Below are positions 19,623 through 30,476 of a DNA stretch of 64,000 bases, piece after piece. The stretch is taken from NCBI RefSeq assembly GCF_000427645.1, contig NZ_KE386571.1, positions 1,291,676 through 1,355,675 of the forward strand. The letters run 5' to 3'. The translations under genes and the position numbers were made by a program. The stretch comes from Sphingomonas phyllosphaerae FA2. GTDB taxonomy: Bacteria > Pseudomonadota > Alphaproteobacteria > Sphingomonadales > Sphingomonadaceae. Below the pieces are notes generated by a model. The model was not told the origin of the DNA and did no database searches. It saw nothing but the letters and a program-made list of their open reading frames with translations. The stretch's first letter is position 1; the number at the start of each line of letters is the position of its first letter.

Positions 19623-20429
19623 ATGCAGCAGCACATGGCTGCCGACGACAATCCCAACCGAAACATCGCGCTGCTGATCGACGCTGACAATGCGTCGTGG
19701 CAGGCGCTCGACCCCGTGCTGACCGCGCTTGCCGAGTTCGGCCGCGTCAACGTGCGCCGCGTCTACGGCAATTGGTCGAAGGAAGGACTGAAGGGCTGGC
19801 GCGACATGAGCGTCAAGCACGGCATCGAACCGCAGCAGCAGTTCGACCTGACGCGCGGCAAGAACGCCACCGACATGAAGATGACGATCGACGCGATGGA
19901 CCTGCTCCACCGCGGGCGCGTCGATGCGTTCGGGATCATGTCGTCGGACAGCGACTTCATGCCGCTCGCCACGCGCATCCGGCAGGACGGGCTCGACGTC
20001 TATGGCTTCGGCAACAGCAACACGCCCGCGGGCTTCCGCAACGCCTGCACGCGCTTCATCGACGTCAACGCCTTGATGGAGACGACCAAGCCCAAGCGCG
20101 CCCGCCGCGTCGAAGTGCCGATCGGCGAGTCGGTACCGCCACCGATCGGGGTGGCCGCCAGCGCGCCGACGCCCGCGCCGGCCCCGGCAGCGACACGGCC
20201 GGAGGACGATCCCGAATTGCTGCAGCTGCTCCACGACGCCTACGACTCGCTCAAGCCCGATGCCAAGGGGTTCGTGCGGCTCTCGGCGCTGGGGCAGCGC
20301 GCGGCGAACCGGTCGAGCTTCGACGTGCGCAATTACGGCTACAAGCGGCTGTCCGATCTGGTCGATGCGATCGGGTCGATCGATGTTGATCGCCGCGAAA
20401 ATCACGTTCTGGTACGTTGGAAGGATTGA
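19623..20429 (+). CDS. NYN domain protein with C-terminal OST-HTH/LOTUS domain
   Basis: The 268-residue protein has a PIN-like NYN nuclease domain (LabA/DUF88 type) with acidic residues in ALLIDADNAS, NATDMKMTIDAMDLL and GIMSSDSDFMPLA. A Pro/Ala-rich linker (about 150-190) joins it to a C-terminal OST-HTH/LOTUS module ending YGYKRLSDLVDAIGSIDV, an RNA-binding fold. A role in RNA processing is likely; the substrate is unknown. The start is uncertain: ATGs at 19623 and 19635 are both possible and neither has a good ribosome-binding site. Its TGA overlaps the next gene's first ATG (TGATG). Confidence 0.85.
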   Translation: MQQHMAADDNPNRNIALLIDADNASWQALDPVLTALAEFGRVNVRRVYGNWSKEGLKGWRDMSVKHGIEPQQQFDLTRGKNATDMKMTIDAMDLLHRGRVDAFGIMSSDSDFMPLATRIRQDGLDVYGFGNSNTPAGFRNACTRFIDVNALMETTKPKRARRVEVPIGESVPPPIGVAASAPTPAPAPAATRPEDDPELLQLLHDAYDSLKPDAKGFVRLSALGQRAANRSSFDVRNYGYKRLSDLVDAIGSIDVDRRENHVLVRWKD

Positions 20430-20431
20430 TG

Positions 20432-22060
20432 ATGCGGCTTTCTTTTGCGCTGGCGCTGGCCGCGACGATCGCCACCCCGGCGCTGGCGGAGGACGCCGCG
20501 CCACGGCGGCTGTCCGACGACGTGCGCGTGCTCGCCTCGCCCGAGTTCGGCGGGCGCGCGCCGGGGACGCCGGGCGAGAAGAAGACGCTCGACTGGCTGG
20601 TGGCGCGCTTCATGGCACTGGGGCTCCAGCCCGGCGGTCCGGACGGACAATGGCTGCAGAAGGTGCCGCTGATCCATACCCGCGTCGCTCCCGACGCCCG
20701 GATCACGATCGGGACGACGGCGCTGACGCAGGGCAAGCAGATCGCGGTCACCACGGTGCGCGATGCCGCGGCGATCGCGATCAAGGACTCGCCGATGGTG
20801 TTCGTCGGCTATGGCGTGTCCGCGCCCGAGGCCGGCTGGGACGACTTCAAGGGCATGGACCTGCGCGGCAAGACATTGGTCTTCCTCGTCAACGATCCCG
20901 ATTTCGAGGCGCAGCCCGGCGACGATGCCAAGGGCAAGTTCGGCGATCGCCGGATGACCTACTACGGCCGCTGGACCTACAAGTTCGAGGAAGCAGCGCG
21001 GCGCGGGGCGGCGGCGGCGCTGATCGTCCACGATACCGGCGGCGCGGGCTATCCGTGGTCGACGGTCAATGCCTCGAACGGCGAGAATTACGACATCGTC
21101 CGCGCGGCAAGCGACCGCCGGGTGCCGTTGCAGGGCTGGATCGACCATGACGTGGCCGACCGGCTGTTCGCTGACGCCGGGCTCGATCTCGCCAGGCTGC
21201 GCGTCGCGGCGCGATCGAAGGCGTTCCGCCCCGTGGCGATGACGCCGCGCTTCTCAGCGGCGGCGAAGGTCGCGGTCGAACGGATCGAGAGCGCCAACGT
21301 GCTGGCCAAGATTCCCGGCACCAAGCGCCCCGACGAAACCGTAATGTTCGCCGCCCACTGGGACGCTTATGGCGAGGGCCCGGCGGATGCGTCGGGCAAG
21401 ACGCTGCGTGCCGGCGCGAACGACGATGCGCTGGGCACGGCCGGCGTCGTCGAACTGGCAAGGCTGTTCAAGGCCGCCCCAACCCCGGAACGAACGCTCG
21501 TGTTCGCGCTGTGGACCGGCGAGGAGCGCGGGCTGCTGGGCTCCGAACATTATGCGGCGCACCCCGTCTATCCGCTCGCCAAAATCGCAGCGAACCTGAC
21601 GCTCGACATCCTCCAGACCGCCGGCCCCGCGAAGGACGTTGTGCTCGTCGGACAGGGACAGTCGTCGCTCGACGGGCTGCTGGCGGAGGCAGCGCGGGCG
21701 CAGGGACGCGTGGTAACCCCGGAGACGTTCAGCGAGCGCGGGCTGTTCTATCGCGCCGATCATTTCTCGGTGGTGCGGCGCGGGGTGCCGTCGCTGCTGC
21801 TGATGGCGCTGGGCGGCGCGGCGGACCTGCGCGACGGTGGCCGTGCGGGCGGGCAGAAGTGGCTCGACGATTACATGGCCTGTTACCACAAGACCTGTGA
21901 CGTATGGGACGCGGGCTGGGACCTGCAGGGCGCTGCGGCGGATGTCGACCTGTTCCACGCGATGGGCGAGCGGCTGTCTAAGGCGGGCGTATGGCCGACG
22001 TGGAGCGCGGGGAGCGAGTTTCTGGCGCTGCGGGACAAGAGCGCGGGGGAGCGGAAGTAG
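20432..22060 (+). CDS. Secreted M28 family zinc aminopeptidase
   Basis: The 542-residue precursor has a signal peptide (MRLSFALALAATIATPALA), a PA-like inserted region (about 100-240) and an M28 catalytic domain. Metal and catalytic residues are visible in FAAHWDAYG, GANDDALG, TGEERGLLGSEHY, LTLDILQ and the later His in the ADHFSVV region. An AAGGA sits 6 bp upstream of the ATG at 20432; a tandem ATG at 20429 overlaps the upstream stop. It is probably co-transcribed with the NYN gene. Specificity is unknown. Confidence 0.9.
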   Translation: MRLSFALALAATIATPALAEDAAPRRLSDDVRVLASPEFGGRAPGTPGEKKTLDWLVARFMALGLQPGGPDGQWLQKVPLIHTRVAPDARITIGTTALTQGKQIAVTTVRDAAAIAIKDSPMVFVGYGVSAPEAGWDDFKGMDLRGKTLVFLVNDPDFEAQPGDDAKGKFGDRRMTYYGRWTYKFEEAARRGAAAALIVHDTGGAGYPWSTVNASNGENYDIVRAASDRRVPLQGWIDHDVADRLFADAGLDLARLRVAARSKAFRPVAMTPRFSAAAKVAVERIESANVLAKIPGTKRPDETVMFAAHWDAYGEGPADASGKTLRAGANDDALGTAGVVELARLFKAAPTPERTLVFALWTGEERGLLGSEHYAAHPVYPLAKIAANLTLDILQTAGPAKDVVLVGQGQSSLDGLLAEAARAQGRVVTPETFSERGLFYRADHFSVVRRGVPSLLLMALGGAADLRDGGRAGGQKWLDDYMACYHKTCDVWDAGWDLQGAAADVDLFHAMGERLSKAGVWPTWSAGSEFLALRDKSAGERK

Positions 22061-22101
22061 TCCCGGATTGCCGTTCAATATTTTGGTGATATCCTTTCCG
22101 C

Positions 22102-22659
22102 ATGACGGTGCACGAACGCCTTCGCCCGGGCAAATACCGGTTGACGGTCGAGGATTATCTTCGGCTAGCCGCCGACGGCACCTTCGGCGATCGCCGAACC
22201 GAGCTGATCGAGGGAGACATCTGGATCATGAGCCCGGCCTATGCGCCACACGCCCGTATACAGGGCGCGCTCGCATTGGCGGTCGGGTTCGCGTTGGGGC
22301 GCGAGACGGGGCTGACGCTGCTGATTGCGCCATCGATCAGGCTATCCGACGACACGATGCCGGAGCCTGACCTGGTGGTAGCGATGGACCACCGGGACGG
22401 GGTCCTACCCGGCGCCAAAGTTCGTCTGGCAATCGAGGTTGCCGATAGTACGCTCACCGCCGATCTGACGCTCAAGCAGGCTCTTTACGCCCGGGCGGAA
22501 ATACCGGAATATTGGGTGGTGGATGTCAAAGGTGCCGTCATCCACCAGCTTTGGCAGCCGTCGGGAAAGGCATATGCCGAACGGCGGGTGGTGGCGTTCG
22601 GCGAGACGTTGACGGCGGCGACAATGAGCGAGCTGATCGTCGCGACCGACGGGCTCTGA
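22102..22659 (+). CDS. Uma2 family (DUF820) putative endonuclease
   Basis: The 185-residue protein matches the Uma2/DUF820 family, a restriction-endonuclease-like fold. Visible motifs are LTVEDYLRLAADG, RRTELIEGDIWIMSP, EPDLVVAMDHRD, the core VRLAIEVADSTLTADLTLK, and EYWVVDVKGAVIHQLW. The family is common in cyanobacteria and scattered elsewhere, and its function is unknown. It stands alone, 41 bp after the M28 gene. Confidence 0.88.
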   Translation: MTVHERLRPGKYRLTVEDYLRLAADGTFGDRRTELIEGDIWIMSPAYAPHARIQGALALAVGFALGRETGLTLLIAPSIRLSDDTMPEPDLVVAMDHRDGVLPGAKVRLAIEVADSTLTADLTLKQALYARAEIPEYWVVDVKGAVIHQLWQPSGKAYAERRVVAFGETLTAATMSELIVATDGL

Positions 22660-22773
22660 CTTTCGTCTGTCAGCGCTTCGTCGTGGCGCGGCGCCAGTGT
22701 CGGGCGAAATACTTACCTGAACGATCGCGGTTCCGATCGCCGCCGCAGGCAACTCTACATCGCACGGTGGCGA

Positions 22774-22809
22774 GTGAGGGGCGGAGCGCCCGCGCGCCCC
22801 ACCCCTCAC
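22774..22809. terminator. Hairpin between convergent genes, possible bidirectional terminator
   Basis: GTGAGGGGCGGAGCG pairs with CGCCCCACCCCTCAC with a few mismatches around a short loop. It sits 5 bp from the ettA stop and 114 bp past the Uma2 gene stop. There is no T-run, so intrinsic termination is uncertain. Confidence 0.5.
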
Positions 22810-22814
22810 CCAAA

Positions 22815-24494
<1,680 letters not shown>

Positions 24495-24604
24495 CTGGCG
24501 CGCGGCTCCGTAAAAGAGAGGGTGCGGCGAAAAAATCGATGGCGCGCATGTAAGCGCAGCCCGCGCCGTTGGCAAACCGCGCTGCGCCAGTTACGCCGCG
24601 GGCC

Positions 24605-26002
24605 ATGAAGCATCTTTTCCCGCTGACGCTCGCCCTGCTCCTCGCCGTCCCCGCCGCCGCGCAGCGCACCGCGCCGCCGACGCCGGCCACGGTCGATCCG
24701 CAGGTCGCCGCATTGCGCGACGCCGCGCTCAAGGACGACATCGCGTATGACATCGTCGAGGGCCTGACGACCGAGGTCGGGCAGCGGCTGGCCGGCACCG
24801 AGGCCGAGGCGCGCGCGCGCGACTGGGCGGTGAAGAAGCTGACCGCGCTCGGCTTCAGCAACGTGCGTGCCGAGCCCTACAAGATGCCGGTGTGGGTGCG
24901 CGGCGAGGAAGCCGCCGAGATCGTCGCGCCGGTGCCGCAGAAGCTGACGCTCGCCGCGCTCGGCAATTCGGCGAGCACGGGGCCGAAGGGGCTGACCGCC
25001 GAGCTGGTCGTCTTCCCCACCTATACCGAATTTGCCAACGCTCCCGACTCAGCGGTGCGCGGCAAGATCGTCTATATCGGCAATGCGATGCAGCCGACGC
25101 AGGATGGGTCGAGCTATGGCAGCAGCGGCCCGGCGCGCTTCACCGGCCCGGCGACCGCCTCGCAAAAGGGCGCGGCGGCGATCGTGATCCGCTCGATCGG
25201 CACCGACGCGCATCGGCTGCCGCACACCGGCGTCACCGACTTCCCCGCCGGCGTGAAGCCGATCCCGGCCGCCGCGCTGTCGGCCCCCGATGCAACGCTG
25301 ATCGAGCGGCTTGCGAAGCGCGGGCAGCCGATCCGCCTCAAGCTGCTGCTGACCCCGAAGATGATCGGGGAGCGCGAGTCGGGCAATGTCATCGCCGAGG
25401 TGCCGGGCACCGATCCGGCTGCGGGCGTGGTGCTGGTCGGCGGACACCTCGACAGCTGGGATCTCGGCACCGGCGCGATCGACGATGCCAGCGGGGTCGC
25501 GATCACCGCCGCCGCTGCCAAGCGGATCATGGACAGCGGGCAGCGTCCCCGCCGAACGATCCGCGTCGTCTGGTTCGGGGCCGAGGAAGTCGGCGGGTTC
25601 GGCGGCGCGGAATATGCCAAGCGCCACGGCACCGAACGGCACGCCACCGCCTCCGAAAGCGATTTCGGCGCCGACCGCATCTGGCGGTTCGAGACGCAAT
25701 TCCCCGACAGCGCCAAGGCGGTGAGCGCGCGGCTGGCCAGCGCGCTCGCCCCGCTCGGCATCGTCGCGGGCAGCGGCCGCGCGGGCGATGGCACCGACAT
25801 CGCGCCGACGATCGCGACCGGCGTCGCGGGCATCGACCTCAACCAGTCGGGGCTGCGCTATTTCGATACGCATCATACGCCCGACGACACGCTGGAGCGC
25901 GTCGATCCCGAACAATTGCGCCAGAATGTCGCGTCATGGACCACGATGCTGGCGATCGTCGCGAACGCGCCCGAGGAGATCGGGCCCGTGACCCGACCGT
26001 GA
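24605..26002 (+). CDS. Secreted M28 family carboxypeptidase Q-like peptidase
   Basis: The 465-residue precursor begins with a signal peptide (MKHLFPLTLALLLAVPAAAQ). A PA-type insert precedes the M28B catalytic domain, with VGGHLDSWDLGTGAIDDASG (zinc His and two Asp), FGAEEVGGFGG (catalytic Glu pair) and FDTHHTPDDTLE (distal His). It resembles plasma glutamate carboxypeptidase. It starts 110 bp from ettA, divergently. An in-frame ATG 36 bp upstream would place charged residues before the signal peptide and is rejected. Confidence 0.9.
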   Translation: MKHLFPLTLALLLAVPAAAQRTAPPTPATVDPQVAALRDAALKDDIAYDIVEGLTTEVGQRLAGTEAEARARDWAVKKLTALGFSNVRAEPYKMPVWVRGEEAAEIVAPVPQKLTLAALGNSASTGPKGLTAELVVFPTYTEFANAPDSAVRGKIVYIGNAMQPTQDGSSYGSSGPARFTGPATASQKGAAAIVIRSIGTDAHRLPHTGVTDFPAGVKPIPAAALSAPDATLIERLAKRGQPIRLKLLLTPKMIGERESGNVIAEVPGTDPAAGVVLVGGHLDSWDLGTGAIDDASGVAITAAAAKRIMDSGQRPRRTIRVVWFGAEEVGGFGGAEYAKRHGTERHATASESDFGADRIWRFETQFPDSAKAVSARLASALAPLGIVAGSGRAGDGTDIAPTIATGVAGIDLNQSGLRYFDTHHTPDDTLERVDPEQLRQNVASWTTMLAIVANAPEEIGPVTRP

Positions 26003-26073
26003 AGCCCGCATGAAAGCTGCGTCGGAACGGGTCACCGTTCGTCGCAACCTTTCGCAAAGGTGAATTTTGCTTA

Positions 26074-26101
26074 TTGACCCCCCCGGTTGGTAGGGTATTG
26101 C
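26074..26101 (+). promoter_or_regulatory. Candidate sigma-70 promoter for the lipoprotein pair
   Basis: TTGACC (26074-26079) is separated by 16 bp from TATTGC (26096-26101), 65 bp upstream of the first lipoprotein ATG. This is a motif reading only. Confidence 0.35.
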
Positions 26102-26165
26102 GAGGGTTCGCGACGGCGCTGGGGTCGGGCGCGAGTTTTTTTATGTAATGCTTGGGAGCATTCCG

Positions 26166-26429
26166 ATGAAGAAGATCCTGCTCGTTGCCGCCGCCGCTGG
26201 CCTGATGTCGGTTGCCGCTTGCTCGAAGTCGCCTGAGGGTTCGGCGGTCGAGAACAACGCCGACATGATGGCGGACAACATGGACGCGATGGCGGCCAAC
26301 GTTGCCGACATGTCGAACACCACCGCGAACCCGTTCGCCGAGGACAACGCCGAGGCGGTTGCCGAGAACATCCACTCGGCCGCGGACAACGTCCGTGACG
26401 CCGGCGAGGACGCCGCGAAGAACATGTAA
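26166..26429 (+). CDS. Small lipoprotein, first of a tandem pair
   Basis: The 87-residue precursor has a lipoprotein signal peptide (MKKILLVAAAAGLMSVAAC) with the lipobox Cys about residue 19. The mature part is acidic and repetitive, with NNADMMADNMDAMAANVADM and NAEAVAENIHSAADNVRDAGEDAA, probably helical. A GGGAG lies upstream of the ATG at 26166. It shares composition and motifs with the next gene, so the two are likely paralogues. The function is unknown. Confidence 0.82.
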   Translation: MKKILLVAAAAGLMSVAACSKSPEGSAVENNADMMADNMDAMAANVADMSNTTANPFAEDNAEAVAENIHSAADNVRDAGEDAAKNM

Positions 26430-26453
26430 TCGGCTGGAGCCGTGCCGGTGGTC

Positions 26454-26714
26454 ATGAGGAAGTCATTTCCCCTGCTCGCGATCGCGCTTTGCGGCGCATC
26501 GGCGTGCAATGACCGGTCCGACACGGCTTCGATCGGTAACAATGCCGAGGCGATGGCCGATGCGCTCGAGCGCAAGGCCAACGCTCTCGACGCAATGGCC
26601 GAAGCCGCCGCCAACGACAGTGCCGCCGCGATGCTGGAGGGTGCTGCCGACAATTTCGAGGATCAGGCGGACAATGTCCGCGATCTGGCCGAGGATGGTG
26701 CCGCAAAGCGCTGA
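26454..26714 (+). CDS. Small lipoprotein, second of a tandem pair
   Basis: The 86-residue precursor has a signal ending in LCGASAC, with the lipid-attached Cys about residue 18. The mature helix-rich part (NNAEAMADALERKANALDAM, then ADNFEDQADNVRDLAEDGA) resembles its neighbour's. It starts 24 bp after the first lipoprotein gene, so the two form an operon, and is followed 35 bp later by a strong terminator. The function is unknown; a scaffold or outer-membrane-anchored role is conceivable. Confidence 0.8.
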   Translation: MRKSFPLLAIALCGASACNDRSDTASIGNNAEAMADALERKANALDAMAEAAANDSAAAMLEGAADNFEDQADNVRDLAEDGAAKR

Positions 26715-26749
26715 GCGTTCTGCGGTATGGCGGCGGTAACGCCATTGTC

Positions 26750-26777
26750 GAGGCGCCTGCGGGCGCCTCTTCTTTTT
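26750..26777 (+). terminator. Rho-independent terminator after the lipoprotein pair
   Basis: A perfect 8-bp stem, GAGGCGCC/GGCGCCTC, with a TGCG loop is followed at once by TTCTTTTT. It lies 35 bp after the second lipoprotein stop. Confidence 0.9.
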
Positions 26778-26844
26778 ATGAGGGACCCGCTCCGACGCTT
26801 GCACGCGCCGGACGCACGGCCTAGGCCGATCCCCTCACCCGCGT

Positions 26845-27598
<754 letters not shown>

Positions 27599-29275
27599 TC
27601 AGATCACCCCCGCCTTCATCTGCTTCACCGCATGATCCGCCGCGCGCGCGGTCATCGCCATGAAGGTCAGCGACGGGTTGACGCACGACACCGACGCCAT
27701 CTGCGCGCCATCGGTGACGAACAGGTTCGCCGCGTCGTGCGCCTGATTCCAGCCATTCAGCACCGAGCTGTTCGGATCGCGCCCCATGCGTGCGCCACCC
27801 ATTTCATGGATCGCCTCGCCCGGAACGTGCTTGCCGCGTCCGCCGGTGACGTTGGTCAGCCCGGCGCGTCGCAGCATCAGCTGCCCCTGCTCCAAGGCGT
27901 CGTCCATCATCTTGATCTCGTTGTCGCGGAACGTCACGTCGAAGCGCAGCAGCGGGGTGCCGAAACGATCGGTCTTGCCGAAGTTCAGCATCACCTTGTT
28001 GTCGTCATACGGCAGGCACTCGCCGAAGGCGCCCATCGAGAACCGCCAGGGACCATATTCGCGCATCCCGTGCTTCATGTCGGCACCGAACCCGTCGACC
28101 ATCGCCGGCTGGCGGAACGCCTGCCCCTGATAGCCATAGCCGCGCTTGAACGGCAGCTGCTCGGACACGAGGTTGCGGAAGCGCGGGACGTAGACGCCGC
28201 CCGGTCGCCGTCCATATTCGATCAGGTCGGTCATGCCGGGAATGTCGCCCTGCACGCCGACCCGGAAGATATGGTCCATCACCTGGCTGCCCAGCGCGCC
28301 GTTGGAGTGGAACCAGCTGCGCTCGCTGTCCTTCGGCCGCGAGTTGAGCAGGACGTGGAGCGAACTCATCGCCGAGGCGCACAGGAACACCATCCGCGCC
28401 TGCACCACCTCGGCGCGCCCGGTCTTGGCGTCGACCATGCGAACGCCGGTGACACGCTTCTTCGCCGGATCATATTCGAGGTTGGTCACCCACGTATCCG
28501 ACCGCAGCGTCAGCCGCCCGGTCGCGCGCGCCGCCGGCAGCGTCACCGCCTGCGTCGAGAAATATGCGCCGAAGCTGCACCCGTGGCTGCATTGCGAGCG
28601 CTTCTGGCAGCGCGTGCGGTTTTGCTCGGGCTTGTCCTCGGTGATGTTGCTGAGGCGCGCGTTGATCAGCTTGCGGCCGGGGAACTCGCCTTCCAGTCGC
28701 CCCTTCAGCCACTTCTCCGCCACGTTCATCGGGAATGGCGGCATGAATTCGCTGTCGGGCAGATAATCGAGGTTTTCCTTGCCCCCTGACACGCCGATGT
28801 ACTTCTCGACATAGCTGTACCACGGCGCGACGTCGTCATAGCGGATCGGCCAGTCGACCCCGACGCCCTCCCGCTTGTTCGCCTCGTAATCGGTCGGTGC
28901 CCAGCGGAAGCTCCAGCGGCCCCAGGTCAGCGACTTGCCGCCGACCACCGACGGGCGCACCCAGTTGAACTTGTTGGGCGCGTCATAGTCATAGGGGTTG
29001 AGGCGGTCGTTGATGAAGAACGGCTGCGTCGCGGGCGAGACCCAGCCGTTGAGCGCGAAATAGTCGCGCTTGGCAAGCGCGGCGGGCATCCGGTCGCGCG
29101 CGGGGGTTTCGTACACCGACTTGCCGTCGAACGGATAATCCTCGCCATGTTCGACCATCCGGCCGCGATCGACCATCAGGACGCGCAGGCCCTTTTCGGT
29201 AAGCTCCTTGGCGGCCCACCCGCCGCTGATGCCGGAGCCGATGACGATTGCGTCGAAGCGATCTGTTGCTGCCAT
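27599..29275 (-). CDS. GMC family oxidoreductase (FAD subunit of a gluconate/sugar dehydrogenase)
   Basis: The 558-residue flavoprotein has the N-terminal FAD motif AIVIGSGISGGWAAKEL, the GMC segment VVGGKSLTWGRWSFRW, and a cysteine-bearing segment (TRCQKRSQCSHGCSFGA). The C-terminal region has HEMGGARMGRDP and VTDGAQMASVSCVNPSLTFMA. This form resembles the large subunit of membrane-bound gluconate or sugar dehydrogenases. It follows the subunit-3 gene by 68 bp in the same direction. No cytochrome c subunit is adjacent. The ATG at 29275 places the FAD motif close to the N-terminus. Confidence 0.9.
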   Translation of the reverse strand: MAATDRFDAIVIGSGISGGWAAKELTEKGLRVLMVDRGRMVEHGEDYPFDGKSVYETPARDRMPAALAKRDYFALNGWVSPATQPFFINDRLNPYDYDAPNKFNWVRPSVVGGKSLTWGRWSFRWAPTDYEANKREGVGVDWPIRYDDVAPWYSYVEKYIGVSGGKENLDYLPDSEFMPPFPMNVAEKWLKGRLEGEFPGRKLINARLSNITEDKPEQNRTRCQKRSQCSHGCSFGAYFSTQAVTLPAARATGRLTLRSDTWVTNLEYDPAKKRVTGVRMVDAKTGRAEVVQARMVFLCASAMSSLHVLLNSRPKDSERSWFHSNGALGSQVMDHIFRVGVQGDIPGMTDLIEYGRRPGGVYVPRFRNLVSEQLPFKRGYGYQGQAFRQPAMVDGFGADMKHGMREYGPWRFSMGAFGECLPYDDNKVMLNFGKTDRFGTPLLRFDVTFRDNEIKMMDDALEQGQLMLRRAGLTNVTGGRGKHVPGEAIHEMGGARMGRDPNSSVLNGWNQAHDAANLFVTDGAQMASVSCVNPSLTFMAMTARAADHAVKQMKAGVI

Positions 29276-29343
29276 GATCTTGAAAGTCCGCCGGATGAAT
29301 GTTCGGGGAAAGCGGCGGCGCGGCCATGCGCGCCGCATGCGGC

Positions 29344-29901
29344 TCAGGACGAGAAGATGCGCTTCACCTTCGCATAGGGGTAAGCGCCGTCGTAATCGCC
29401 CGGGACCGGCAGATATTCGCGCTCCTTCGTGATCCCTACCTCCGACGTGTAATAACCGGTGAGCACCAGCTGCTTGAACGCCGGGAAGAATTCGCTCGCG
29501 CCCGGCAGCTTGTCGTTCATCGCCAGCGTCAGCAGCGCGTCCTGCTGCGCCGCGCTCGCCTTCACCGCCGGCATGCGATAATCGGCCATGCTGCGCGCAT
29601 CGATCGCCGCGAGGCCGCCCAGGATCGTCCCGCGCTCGTCGTCGATCGCCCAGTCGCCCAGCATATGTTCGATATATTCCGGCACCCCCGCCGCGATCGC
29701 GCCCGGCGTGTCGGTGGTCGGGATCACCCGCTCGCTGAGCGCCGCGACCAGGGCGCGTTGCGCCGCGGTGAAGACCGGGGCCGGTGGGCCGGTGTTGATC
29801 ACCGGATTGGGTTGATAGGCGACGGCCCGGGCCAGCGGCGCGAAGACGCTCGCCCCGAACGCGGCGACCATCCCCGCCAGTGCACCGCGACGATCGATCA
29901 T
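29344..29901 (-). CDS. Gluconate 2-dehydrogenase subunit 3 family protein
   Basis: The 185-residue protein starts with a twin-arginine-like signal (MIDRRGALAGMVAAFGASVF). It carries the subunit-3 family region with LSERVIPTTDTPGAIAAGVPEYIEHML and FKQLVLTGYYTSEVG. In known complexes this subunit helps export and stabilise the FAD subunit through the Tat pathway. It precedes the GMC gene on the same strand, so the two likely form one complex. The substrate is not determinable here. Confidence 0.9.
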   Translation of the reverse strand: MIDRRGALAGMVAAFGASVFAPLARAVAYQPNPVINTGPPAPVFTAAQRALVAALSERVIPTTDTPGAIAAGVPEYIEHMLGDWAIDDERGTILGGLAAIDARSMADYRMPAVKASAAQQDALLTLAMNDKLPGASEFFPAFKQLVLTGYYTSEVGITKEREYLPVPGDYDGAYPYAKVKRIFSS

Positions 29902-30198
29902 CGCGACGCCTCGCGTCCGCGACCTGCGTGAGCGTGCCTCATACCTCTTCCCAACCCGCTTATTTCTCGGACAAACTTATGCTCGCCCCGCCGGCCGCGT
30001 CAATGCGCCAATGGTCTAGGGCACTGGCAGGGATGGTGATCGAAATCAGCCGTGGCGTTTTCATCCCGCCAGGCCATTAACCTTATTTCAGCAAGCATTT
30101 GTCATGAGGGAGCTACACCCGGATCGCCTGGCGGCTTTACATGGCGGTGCTCCGGTCGATGCCGATCGGTCCCCATGCATCCGGGAAGGAGGTTCTTG

Positions 30199-30393
30199 AT
30201 GACGACGCGCGGCCTATCGGTCTGGTTCGGGCTTGGTACCAGCCTTCTGGCCATCCTCGTCGCCGTTGAGCGACCGCACTGGTTCGGTCTGCCCGCCGCC
30301 GCCACACCGACGACGCAGACGGCGCGCGCGGCGACGCCGCCCGAACGATCCGCCCCCTGGCTGATCAAGCGCCATACCGACCCCGCGCGCTAA
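30199..30393 (+). CDS. Small single-span membrane protein, hypothetical
   Basis: A 64-codon ORF preceded by a near-perfect ribosome-binding site (AAGGAGG at 30186-30192, 6 bp before the ATG). The product starts MTTRGLSVWFGLGTSLLAIL with one hydrophobic segment (about 7-22), then an Ala/Thr/Pro-rich region ending WLIKRHTDPAR. No family is recognised. The strong site is the main evidence that it is translated. The roughly 300 bp before it, back to 29902, hold no other gene and probably contain divergent promoters. Confidence 0.6.
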   Translation: MTTRGLSVWFGLGTSLLAILVAVERPHWFGLPAAATPTTQTARAATPPERSAPWLIKRHTDPAR

Positions 30394-30476
30394 TCTGCGC
30401 TGATCACGCAGACATTTCGCCCCCCGCCTTGCGAACCGCGCCCTTGCTCTTCTACGGTGGCGCTTCGGGGGTGACG

